Shown piece after piece: positions 7,859-16,038 of a stretch of DNA of 58,429 nucleotides (position 1 is the first letter of the stretch; each line of letters opens with the position of its first letter). The stretch spans positions 1-58,429 of the forward strand of contig MHXZ01000068.1 in assembly GCA_001825665.1 (NCBI GenBank), read 5' to 3'. Source of the DNA: Planctomycetes bacterium GWF2_41_51. Its GTDB lineage: Bacteria; Planctomycetota; Phycisphaerae; Sedimentisphaerales; UBA12454. The position numbers and the translations under genes are program-made. Below the pieces are notes generated by a model. That model had not been told where the DNA came from. It saw nothing but the letters and a program-made list of their open reading frames with translations, and searched no databases.

Positions 7859-9649
7859 TCAATCGCAATATAACCATAAAAGGCTAATTTCATATAAATC
7901 ATAAAAATCTATTTTTCCATCCGGATAATTATCCGGGCCGGTAATATCGGCAAAAGTCATCTGCTGGTTCCAGAAGTCTGCAAGTATTGAAAAATCAGCC
8001 ATATTAACATAACCATTTCTGCTTAAATCCGCTTTGGGATCATTGATTGTAACAGCTTCAAAACAGGTGCCTAATCGCAGTTCATCGAAATCGGTTGAAT
8101 ATCTTCCAAATATTTCCACTCTTAAAAAATGCAAATCATCTATTGTTATTACCATATCGGGTGTCCCCAAATCGGATTCCTTTGATAATGGCGGATTCAG
8201 CCAGACTTTTACTGTATCCTGTAAACTGCCGAACTCTATTTTTGCCAAATACATAACAACCTGGTCTGTGCAGATAGCTGATTCAGCAACATTGCCGTCG
8301 GCCCAAACAGCCCAATTAGATTTTTGAGCAATCTTTCCGAGCCTTAATGATTCATCCAATTGCACATACGCCCATCGGTCGCCTCCGATACAGGCGGCAG
8401 ATTGCGCAAGAAAACTGAGCCAAATATTTTTATTATCTGTTCCGAACTGTCCATTGGTTATATAGTTTTGAGGTGCATACCTGGTATCAATATAGCGAAC
8501 ACATTTTGAAGTTGGCCCGGCGGAAGTTCGCAATTGATTGCCATTTGTCAGCAGTTTTCTGCCAGATGAATCAGAAAATGATAATGGTTCAATCTTTGGC
8601 CCAGATTCAGAGCCTGGAAAAACAGCTATGCCGGTCAATCTTGTCGCATTTTCCAAATCGTCATGCCAGGCGGATCTCCAGCCAAATCCTCCGTTTAACC
8701 CGTCAAGTCCGCCATTTGGAGGGACAGGATTCGAATCTATCCCCCATTGGCTGAAAGGATAGTCAAAGCCTTTGTATGCGATAAGCGTTCTTGGTATAAA
8801 TGCGACAGGTTCAGAATACGCATAAACACCTATATTATTACCGACCAGTCGTTGCGTGCCATTTGGAGGATGATTCAAAATAACTGCGCTGCCATTTTCT
8901 GCGGCTTTTATCATAGTAGTTGAACCGCCGCCATCAAAGTTTATCCCATTTGCTGCTCCAAAGCGCTGAAGCCATTGCGCAGTTTCGTAATATGTTGCTC
9001 CTTCGCTATATCCGTCCTGACGGCCGTCAATTGCGATAAAAAATAAATATCTTCCTTCAACAGATGTGCCGACAGCCGTGCGAGGTTCAGGATCACCACC
9101 CGTATCAACAAGAATTACATTATCCCCAAGCAGTATTGGTCCGCCAGCAACTGCGTTTTTAATGCCAACAAGACTTGAAACTTGAGAATAATCAAGAAAC
9201 GTTACAATGTTATCAGCGGAGATAAGCATTACAGCAGTACCTTTTATGTTCCCATTTGGAATATTGTACGAAATAAGATGAAAATCTGAAATTGCCAAAC
9301 CATCAAGGTTTTTATTCTCTACACTGCTTGAACAGCAGGGACTAAAATAATTCGCATTTATAGCAGCCTGAAGCTCATATTGTTGTAAAAAATTACCTGT
9401 AGTTTGGCTGACAGTTTCCAACGGTAAGGCACCATTTGAAGGTGTGGTAAAAAAAGAGATTTCTGGATTATCGAGGTCTATCTTCAAAACGTTAACTTTC
9501 TGTAAACGTACCTCATAAGCGTCTGCTCGTCCGGTTGCATGGTAAATGCCGGGATGAAGTTCCTGCCATTGACTAATTGCGATAGCAGCGAAAGAGAACC
9601 TGACAGCTATGCCGCAAAGAATCACCAAAAAACAATTTATTTTATTCAC
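7859..9649 (-). CDS. Secreted phosphodiester glycosidase (NAGPA-like) with C-terminal dockerin-like tail
   Basis: The 596-residue product starts at a GTG with AAGGTG seven bases upstream and has a signal peptide. Residues ~30-285 form a phosphodiester glycosidase domain (NAGPA / DUF2233): KIDLDNPEISFFTTPSNG, AINANYF, EPRTAVG, IDGRQDGYSEGATYYETAQW and FDGGGSTTM, all family signatures. In mammals NAGPA removes N-acetylglucosamine from phosphate diesters. Residues ~300-540 look like a LamG-type beta sandwich, and ~550-596 carry two EF-hand-like repeats (VNMADFSILADFW and GKIDFYDLYEISLLW). A paralogue of the catalytic domain lies at 15112-15957. Substrate unknown; a glycan with sugar-phosphate diesters is inferred. 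Confidence 0.85.
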   Translation of the reverse strand: MNKINCFLVILCGIAVRFSFAAIAISQWQELHPGIYHATGRADAYEVRLQKVNVLKIDLDNPEISFFTTPSNGALPLETVSQTTGNFLQQYELQAAINANYFSPCCSSSVENKNLDGLAISDFHLISYNIPNGNIKGTAVMLISADNIVTFLDYSQVSSLVGIKNAVAGGPILLGDNVILVDTGGDPEPRTAVGTSVEGRYLFFIAIDGRQDGYSEGATYYETAQWLQRFGAANGINFDGGGSTTMIKAAENGSAVILNHPPNGTQRLVGNNIGVYAYSEPVAFIPRTLIAYKGFDYPFSQWGIDSNPVPPNGGLDGLNGGFGWRSAWHDDLENATRLTGIAVFPGSESGPKIEPLSFSDSSGRKLLTNGNQLRTSAGPTSKCVRYIDTRYAPQNYITNGQFGTDNKNIWLSFLAQSAACIGGDRWAYVQLDESLRLGKIAQKSNWAVWADGNVAESAICTDQVVMYLAKIEFGSLQDTVKVWLNPPLSKESDLGTPDMVITIDDLHFLRVEIFGRYSTDFDELRLGTCFEAVTINDPKADLSRNGYVNMADFSILADFWNQQMTFADITGPDNYPDGKIDFYDLYEISLLWLYCD

Positions 9650-9683
9650 TTAATAGCACCTTAAATTTGAATCAGTAATTGAT

Positions 9684-11645
9684 TCAAGGCTGTAATGTAA
9701 TTTCAGTCAAAACTGCATCATGGTCGGAGACTGTATTGCTAATTACATCCCCAAAATTCACCTGCTCATCACAATCATGATTAATAAATACAAAATCAAT
9801 TTTACCATCCGGAGGGTCATTTATCACATCTAAAATTGAATGATTAAAACTGTCTATAAAAACATTTCTAAGCCTTTTAAAAGGAATATTGTAATATCTG
9901 AAGTTAAAATCACCTGTAAGGAATTTATTACCGGGGTAAAGAGCAAAAATATCCATGAGTTCGTCTACCTGCAATACCTGTCCCTCAGTCGTTCCAAAAG
10001 TTATATGTGTATTTGCAATTGTGTAAACTTTTTCTTTGATTTTTATTTTCGCTACAATACAGGAACGAGTTTCTTCAGATTGATATTGCGGCAATGCGTG
10101 GTTAGTCACGGAAATTATAGGGTATTTACTGAGAATCGCATTGCCATAGGCGCCGCTGTATGAAGCCCCCCCGAAACTGAAACTCATACCCAGTTCGTTG
10201 GCCAGCAAGGCTGCCTGGTTTACGTAATTACTGCGAGCCATACCATTGTCAACTTCCTGTAAACCAATAATGTCTGGGCCGATTTCTTTAATGAAATTTG
10301 CTACAGTGCTTAGAGATGCTGTTTGACAGGCTTGGATATTAAAACTCATAATTCTGACTACATTGCTGTTTTTTTCAGAATACAAATCAGATACTTCCCT
10401 GCTGCTTAGTGGATAACTATAAAACATGGCATCATCAATCAAGCCATCAAAGTGATAGTCATAATTTGGCGCAGAGTCATTTGCGCCGGCACCTATCAAA
10501 AATGGAATACTTGTACCGACATTATCATTGTAAGTAACATTTTGTGAACCTATCAGCTTACCGTCAATATATAGTCTCTTTGTGCCAGTTATATTGCTGC
10601 CGGAAGTACCAGTCTTTTGGAAAGTAACTAAAAGGAACGTCCATTTACCTTCTACAACCGTTGGGCCAATAAGTTTATTCCATGTTGTGCTGCTTCCTGT
10701 CCAAAAAGACCATTTATTAGTGTTATCCGCATAAAGAACCCATCCGCTATAGGCTGTGTCAGCAGTGCTGCGATTGCTGAAAACAGAACGATATACGCCG
10801 CCGCTGCCGGGAGTAACCTTCACCCATGCAGCAGCGGTAAAATTCTCCGGATTCAATGCTGAAGAATATGACCGCAGCATACCATAGCCCACACTTGAGC
10901 CGTACATATTCAGTGATTTTGTGTCAATCGCAGCATCAGTATAAATTACTGACCTGCTCGGCAGGGCTGACCCATTGTGATTGCCCATTGTATCATTAAG
11001 ATTATTATCATATTTCCAATGTGCCGTCCGCCTGAATCCTTTCATTGATACATTATCAACAACTGCTATAGCATAGTCAGAAGGACTGTAGGAAGTTTGA
11101 TTGTGAAATCTGACAGCAATCGGATTAGAAGGCAGTACTGTTGAATCTAAACTGAAAACAACTGTTCTGGAAACTATCATATCCACATTGGGATGTTGAC
11201 TTGAATCAACTCCGGGAGCTGATATTATCAATGTTTCGCCAGCTATCTCCGAATTAGTGGTAATATCCCAAAGTGAAACCCGAACTACGATATTTGCTGT
11301 GGAATGATAATCATTTTTATAGCCGATGTAAAATGAAGCTTCATACCTGTCGTAATCATTTGCGGTTATGCCGTCCAATATCTGCTGAATGCAAACAGTA
11401 CCATCGGAAGGCATTGTGGCTGCGCGCCCGTATATTATACCAGTGCCTTCATTATAAGTTCCTGCTCCAGGCAGAAAATATGCACCTCCACCGGGCTCAT
11501 CCCAATTTGTTGCTGTTTGGCCGTCAGGCCCGGTTTCAAAACCAGGATTAGAAATTGTTATGGTATCCGCATTTAAATCAGCAATAACAAAAGAAAACAA
11601 AAAAACTATAATAAGCTTAAAAAATTTAACTTTATTGAAGTTCAT
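9684..11645 (-). CDS. Secreted LamG + endonuclease/exonuclease/phosphatase (EEP) protein
   Basis: A 653-residue exported protein (signal peptide FFKLIIVFLFSFVIADLNA) with strong GGAGG upstream of its ATG. Residues ~25-205 form a jelly-roll/PEP-like domain (ISNPGFETGPDG), ~215-430 a LamG domain (MGNHNGSALPSRS, FTAAAWVKVTPGSGG, FDGLIDDAMFYSYPLSSREV), and ~432-653 an EEP domain with MSFNIQ, IGLQEVD, NTHITFG, GDFNFRY and SDHDAVL, so the catalytic Asn, Glu, Asp and His all appear intact. EEP enzymes cleave phosphodiesters in nucleic acids, lipids or other molecules. Being placed among phosphodiester glycosidases in a glycan operon, it may act on a phosphate-linked polymer, or it may be a secreted nuclease. 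Confidence 0.85.
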   Translation of the reverse strand: MNFNKVKFFKLIIVFLFSFVIADLNADTITISNPGFETGPDGQTATNWDEPGGGAYFLPGAGTYNEGTGIIYGRAATMPSDGTVCIQQILDGITANDYDRYEASFYIGYKNDYHSTANIVVRVSLWDITTNSEIAGETLIISAPGVDSSQHPNVDMIVSRTVVFSLDSTVLPSNPIAVRFHNQTSYSPSDYAIAVVDNVSMKGFRRTAHWKYDNNLNDTMGNHNGSALPSRSVIYTDAAIDTKSLNMYGSSVGYGMLRSYSSALNPENFTAAAWVKVTPGSGGVYRSVFSNRSTADTAYSGWVLYADNTNKWSFWTGSSTTWNKLIGPTVVEGKWTFLLVTFQKTGTSGSNITGTKRLYIDGKLIGSQNVTYNDNVGTSIPFLIGAGANDSAPNYDYHFDGLIDDAMFYSYPLSSREVSDLYSEKNSNVVRIMSFNIQACQTASLSTVANFIKEIGPDIIGLQEVDNGMARSNYVNQAALLANELGMSFSFGGASYSGAYGNAILSKYPIISVTNHALPQYQSEETRSCIVAKIKIKEKVYTIANTHITFGTTEGQVLQVDELMDIFALYPGNKFLTGDFNFRYYNIPFKRLRNVFIDSFNHSILDVINDPPDGKIDFVFINHDCDEQVNFGDVISNTVSDHDAVLTEITLQP

Positions 11646-11682
11646 AAAACCTCCTTGCTTAGTTAGACTAAAACTCTTACAG

Positions 11683-11700
11683 GCAGTATCACAATACTGC
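11683..11700. other. Short hairpin between the symporter and the LamG-EEP gene
   Basis: GCAGTAT and ATACTGC form a 7-bp stem with a CACA loop. It could modulate expression of the downstream genes; there is no T-run to make it a convincing terminator. Confidence 0.3.
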
Positions 11701-11789
11701 TGCTTAAAAAACTTTGTTTTTACATAAATGTTGATATCAACAATATCAAAGATGTCTTACTATGCTCTAACGGCCGGTATAAGTACCGT

Positions 11790-13682
11790 CTAATTATCTA
11801 TCTCACATATATTTGATAATTGGCTCGCTTCGCGGCTGCAATCCGCAACTTTGACTGCTCCTTCATTGGCATCTGCTCCCATACGTTTCATGTGCCAATC
11901 AAATAATCTTTTAAAGATAATTATGAAAACAATCACACAAATAAGAATAAAAACTGCGGCAATATATCTGCCAACATAAAGCAGCGACAAGCCAAGGATC
12001 AACAATGACATCCAAATAAATCCACAAAGTACTGTGCACAGACCGCCGGATATCAATCCCTTTGGCGTGTTGAATGTATGTCCTTCCAATTCAAGTTGTT
12101 TTTTTATAGGCCCCCAATATCCCATAGGTTTTGCTTTTAAATAAAACTTTTTAAGAACACTCATATCCTCGGGTTGGGTAAGCAATGTTACAATAAACCA
12201 CACAAGCGTATTTATCACAACACAGATCGCAGCCTTCAGCAATCCTAATTGCTGCTGCATAGTGCCATCCATTGCCATATGCTGCTGCCACCAGTCGAAA
12301 TTTTGTAAAATAAAACCTGATGATAAATATATAACAGGACCGAAAACATTGGCGGTAATCCATGAATATATGTTAATCCGCCACCACCACCACTGTGCCC
12401 AATTCATCAAGGCAACTGAACTGAATAATCCAATAACCGTTATAGCAATACCTATAAGACTGGTAGCAAAATAAACCACCATTATCGATGCAAGCATAAT
12501 TACAAGCATAAATATACGCCCGAACCATACCTGATGAGTCCGTAAATAATTTGATTTTGTCAAAGGAATAGCTACATCATTAACCAGTGTCTGTGAACCA
12601 TAACTTAAATGACCGCTTATAGTAGACATTACCGCTGCTACCAATGCGGCAAGCGCAATTCCTCTCATTCCTGTCGGCAAAAACTCGGAAAGCATCATTC
12701 CGTAAACCATTTCTCTTTCGACGGGACCGGCCGTATAAAGTTTCGGATGAAGAGCCAAAGCACCCAAGGCAGGCAGAGTCAGTAAAAGCAGTATCACAAA
12801 TAATGCCATAAGGCCCCAAATACTTACTTTTACTGCTTCTTTAGAACTGCTGCACGACAGAACCCTTTGGCCTTCAAACTCGACCGTTCCGCCTTTACCT
12901 ATCGTTGCCAAGAAAAACCAGCCCAATATTATAAGAGGACTGAGTGCTCTGTGGCCCATAACAGGCATAATGGATAATATCTCACCGCTCTTTTCCGGCA
13001 TAGCCGCTATAATACTATCAGCTAATCCCTGCGGCCCACCAAATCGCACCAGTACCGTTACACAAAGAATGACACTGGCGAAAATTATGACCATGGCCTG
13101 CAGAAAATCCGTAATCAGTACGCCTGAAAAACCGGCGATCCATATATATAACAAAAGCATGGGGATTATGATCAGCAGCGTGATTGTCTTATCTTCTATG
13201 TGCAGATAAGGTGCCAATATCATATGGATTCCAAGAAGACCCGCGCCTATCCACGGTATCATCCCAAAACACACTGACCATAAAGAAGTGTACAGCCTTA
13301 CAAATATTCCGCCTCCGCCGCTAAATCTTAGTGAGAAAAATTCAGGCCCTGTAGAAACTTTTAATCTTCGCCATAACGGGAAAAAGAGCAGCCCGGCTAT
13401 AAGCATCATAAAGCCAAAACGTGATAAATAAAACCAGCAGATAGGAAGCCCGACAATCACCGCCATTCCGACGTACGCAGGTGCTACATCGGCATTTATT
13501 GCAGTTGCCGCGAATGAAATACCGGTTAACCATCCCGGCATATTTCTTCCCGCAAGGAAATATCCTTCGGACTCCTTTGAATTACTTTTGAGAATTCTGC
13601 TGCCGAATATGCCTAATATAAAAGTTGCCGCTAAATGGATCGTGATAACAGTTATATCAATATAATTTATGGTATATTCCAT
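11790..13682 (-). CDS. Sodium:solute symporter (SSS family)
   Basis: A 630-residue inner-membrane protein with about 14 hydrophobic helices. N-terminal ESEGYFLAGRNMPGWLTGISFAATAI and ISGFSGVLITDF/LQAMVIIF regions are typical of SSS (SLC5-like) transporters, which import sugars, sialic acid or other solutes with Na+. The 'NWAQWWWWRINIYSWITA' stretch near residue 425 marks the subfamily common in polysaccharide loci of planctomycetes and Bacteroidetes. The C-terminal ~130 residues hold additional helices and a cytoplasmic tail. It probably brings the end product of module 1 into the cell. The DUF4434 gene lies upstream, separated by a perfect hairpin. Confidence 0.9.
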   Translation of the reverse strand: MEYTINYIDITVITIHLAATFILGIFGSRILKSNSKESEGYFLAGRNMPGWLTGISFAATAINADVAPAYVGMAVIVGLPICWFYLSRFGFMMLIAGLLFFPLWRRLKVSTGPEFFSLRFSGGGGIFVRLYTSLWSVCFGMIPWIGAGLLGIHMILAPYLHIEDKTITLLIIIPMLLLYIWIAGFSGVLITDFLQAMVIIFASVILCVTVLVRFGGPQGLADSIIAAMPEKSGEILSIMPVMGHRALSPLIILGWFFLATIGKGGTVEFEGQRVLSCSSSKEAVKVSIWGLMALFVILLLLTLPALGALALHPKLYTAGPVEREMVYGMMLSEFLPTGMRGIALAALVAAVMSTISGHLSYGSQTLVNDVAIPLTKSNYLRTHQVWFGRIFMLVIMLASIMVVYFATSLIGIAITVIGLFSSVALMNWAQWWWWRINIYSWITANVFGPVIYLSSGFILQNFDWWQQHMAMDGTMQQQLGLLKAAICVVINTLVWFIVTLLTQPEDMSVLKKFYLKAKPMGYWGPIKKQLELEGHTFNTPKGLISGGLCTVLCGFIWMSLLILGLSLLYVGRYIAAVFILICVIVFIIIFKRLFDWHMKRMGADANEGAVKVADCSREASQLSNICEIDN

Positions 13683-13698
13683 TATGATTTCCGTTATT

Positions 13699-13736
13699 TA
13701 TTAAGTTATTTCTTCAAATGAAGAAATAACTTAATA
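13699..13736 (-). terminator. 17-bp hairpin between the DUF4434 gene and the symporter gene
   Basis: A perfect inverted repeat (half-site TTAAGTTATTTCTTC) with an AAAT loop lies between the stop of the DUF4434 gene and the start of the symporter gene. It is AT-rich and lacks a clear T-run. It may be a partial terminator or an mRNA-stabilising element that sets different levels of the transporter and the upstream secreted proteins. Confidence 0.45.
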
Positions 13737-13772
13737 GGATTTCTGAAAAAACAATCCATGGATAAAAATTAA

Positions 13773-15098
13773 TCAAGCTAATACTTTGTCTGAATGATCT
13801 TTTTTGAGAAAACTTTTGTAATCGTTGAATAGTTTGACAGTACGAATACCGCCCGGCTTCTTGCGTGCCCAGGGAGCATTCATCAGACCTGGATATTGAT
13901 AACACAATATCTTTTCAAAATTCGGAAGCATTTTCATATCTTCGATTATTTGTTCTATTGGTCGCGGATAAAGTGATACCCCATTTTCAAAAAGAAAAAC
14001 TTCCATATCAAGCCACATATGACAGCCTGCATCATCGCAAAGTTTTTGCAGTAGATTAGCGGATTCTTTGGGGCTTATATCATCTTCCGGCATTCGATGA
14101 AAAGCGAAAGGGCAAAGTATATCAACATTCTTAAGCAGTTTAGGCCAATACTCACCCCCTGCCGGCACATGGTAGCAATTAGGCGCCAGCATTACAGGCT
14201 TGTCAGGACATAATTTACGTGTAAACGCCTTAAGCTCTTTGAAAAAATGCACTATCTCCTGGCGTCTGGTATCTGAACCGCCAAGATCGCCCGGACCTTC
14301 TTCTGATACATACCAGCCATAAAAAGATTTATGATGGCCGTACATATCCCATAACTCTTCAGCTATTTTTTTGTGCCATTCCAAAGAACCTTCTGTGTAA
14401 TCAAACCACGCGTACAGCCCGACTCCCGGCAGCACATAAGAACCGGTTTTATCAGCTTCATCAAGGATAGCTTCTATTGGATCTACGGCAGCTATATTCA
14501 TTTTTCCCGGATATAATTTCGAAGGATAAAAAGGAATACCTTTATAACCGTTCTTTTCAATATTATGTTTGCCCACGTATTCCTGATTTCTGAAAACTTC
14601 CTGAATGACTATCGTATTCATGTCGATTTCATTCATTCCTCTGACAATCTGTCGCCAGTCTTCATCCGTCATTTCTTTTATTTCATCTTTCCAGTACTTG
14701 GATTCCTTCTCGCACCAGTGATTAATACCAACCCATGCACCTGAAATTTTTTCCAATGTTCTTGTGCCTGATTTAATTACATTGACCGGACAGGATTTAA
14801 CTGAAGTCTTGCCGTTAATTATAACTTTTGCATATACTATATGCAGACCTGCCTTGCCTGTCGTCTTCCATTTAAAATTATGAAAAGCCCACTTATGAGG
14901 ATCAGATTCAATTTTACAATTTGAAACAAGCCCAGTTTGGTCAAATTCATCAACATAAATAAAAAAAACAGCATTCTGCTTTGTTGCCGAATCGTTAAAA
15001 ACCGCCACTCTAATTTCAAGGTCTGCTGCCTCAGAACATTCTGATGGCGGAATAAGCGTCATTTTAAAATCATTGTTCGTTTTCATCATTGTTTCCAT
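13773..15098 (-). CDS. DUF4434 glycoside-hydrolase-like protein
   Basis: The start is placed at the ATG at 15098, just after the stop of the upstream gene; ATGs at 15089 and 15086 are also possible, the former with GGA six bases upstream. Residues ~15-115 look like an Ig-like domain. From ~120 the protein matches the DUF4434 TIM barrel: MTDEDWRQIVRGMNEIDM, IVIQEVF, FYPSKLYPG, IEAILDEADKTG, YGWYVSEEG near the middle (a likely acidic catalytic site) and MLAPNCYH. No signal peptide is evident. DUF4434 proteins are found in glycan loci, but the activity is unknown to me. It is probably co-translated with the NAGPA-like gene before it. Confidence 0.75.
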   Translation of the reverse strand: METMMKTNNDFKMTLIPPSECSEAADLEIRVAVFNDSATKQNAVFFIYVDEFDQTGLVSNCKIESDPHKWAFHNFKWKTTGKAGLHIVYAKVIINGKTSVKSCPVNVIKSGTRTLEKISGAWVGINHWCEKESKYWKDEIKEMTDEDWRQIVRGMNEIDMNTIVIQEVFRNQEYVGKHNIEKNGYKGIPFYPSKLYPGKMNIAAVDPIEAILDEADKTGSYVLPGVGLYAWFDYTEGSLEWHKKIAEELWDMYGHHKSFYGWYVSEEGPGDLGGSDTRRQEIVHFFKELKAFTRKLCPDKPVMLAPNCYHVPAGGEYWPKLLKNVDILCPFAFHRMPEDDISPKESANLLQKLCDDAGCHMWLDMEVFLFENGVSLYPRPIEQIIEDMKMLPNFEKILCYQYPGLMNAPWARKKPGGIRTVKLFNDYKSFLKKDHSDKVLA

Positions 15099-15111
15099 TT
15101 TTTCAATATAA

Positions 15112-15957
15112 TTATTCTGAATATACACCGATGTTGTTACCAACTACACGTTCGCCCCCTTCACCTTTGTAACCACTGGGACGATTAAGTATGATTGCAC
15201 CATTGCCTTCATCGCTGCGAACCATTGCAGCTGACCCGCCCCCGTCAAGATTTAAAGCATCATACGCTCCATAAGCTTTCAGCCATTCGGCAGTTTCGTA
15301 GTGACTTGCACCTTCACTGTAACCCGGCTGTCGACCGTCAATTATTATAAAATACAAATATCGACCATTCTTTGAAACTCCCGCTGCTGTCCTTGGCTCA
15401 GGCTTTCTGTCTTCCTTAACTTTAATTTCACCTTTTGACAACAGAATCGGAATCCCACTAACGGCATTATAAACATCGTTCATATTTATCAGTTCATTCG
15501 AATCTGATATTTTCACTTTGTTCGCTCTGTCAATCAGCAGCACGGCACTGCCGACTTCTCCATAACCCACTGGAGGTGAAACTACCACCCCTTTTGACAC
15601 GGCAAGGCCTCTTATATCCTTTGGCTCACCATCAATACAGCATTTATCCCAAGGCTTAAAAAAACCGGCATTAACTGCGATTTGAAGTTTGTGTTCTTTA
15701 AGAAAATTAACTGTTGTGCGGCCAGTCACTTCCAAAGGTTCATCGCCATTTGATGGAGTTGTAAAAAAACGTATGCCTGGCTCATTCAAATCTATTCGCA
15801 AAACATTTGCAACCTCTAATCGGGGTTGATTACAATGGCCGGTTGAATGATAAACGCCTTTATAAATCTCTGTCCAATCGGAAATTGTAAATTTTTCATT
15901 TGCAAACGCAAATGAGCATACAACAAGTTCAACAATTAATATTAACTTCTTAGTCAT
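15112..15957 (-). CDS. Phosphodiester glycosidase domain protein (NAGPA-like), single domain
   Basis: A 281-residue exported protein (MTKKLILIVELVVCSFAFA signal peptide) that is almost entirely a NAGPA/DUF2233 domain: RIDLNEPGIRFFTTPSNG, AVNAGFF, EPRTAAG, IDGRQPGYSEGASHYETAEW and LDGGGSAAM. It lacks the LamG and dockerin-like parts of its paralogue at 7859-9649, so the two share only the catalytic unit. There is no good ribosome site before the ATG. The gene lies between the Ig/LamG gene and the DUF4434 gene in the same direction. The pair suggests that sugar-phosphate diester cleavage is central to the substrate of this locus, which is inference. Confidence 0.85.
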   Translation of the reverse strand: MTKKLILIVELVVCSFAFANEKFTISDWTEIYKGVYHSTGHCNQPRLEVANVLRIDLNEPGIRFFTTPSNGDEPLEVTGRTTVNFLKEHKLQIAVNAGFFKPWDKCCIDGEPKDIRGLAVSKGVVVSPPVGYGEVGSAVLLIDRANKVKISDSNELINMNDVYNAVSGIPILLSKGEIKVKEDRKPEPRTAAGVSKNGRYLYFIIIDGRQPGYSEGASHYETAEWLKAYGAYDALNLDGGGSAAMVRSDEGNGAIILNRPSGYKGEGGERVVGNNIGVYSE

Positions 15958-15990
15958 TTTTTCAGTTATCGTAAATTTTTAGAAATTAAA

Positions 15991-16012
15991 GGCGGGAAAG
16001 AACATTCCCGCC
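15991..16012 (-). terminator. GC-rich hairpin after the Ig/LamG gene
   Basis: GGCGGGAA and TTCCCGCC form an 8-bp stem with a six-base loop, 27 bp after the stop of the minus-strand Ig/LamG gene, and is followed by TTTAATTT in the direction of transcription. It probably terminates or attenuates transcription into the NAGPA-like gene. Confidence 0.5.
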
Positions 16013-16038
16013 CATTATCGTATCAAAGACGCATTAAA

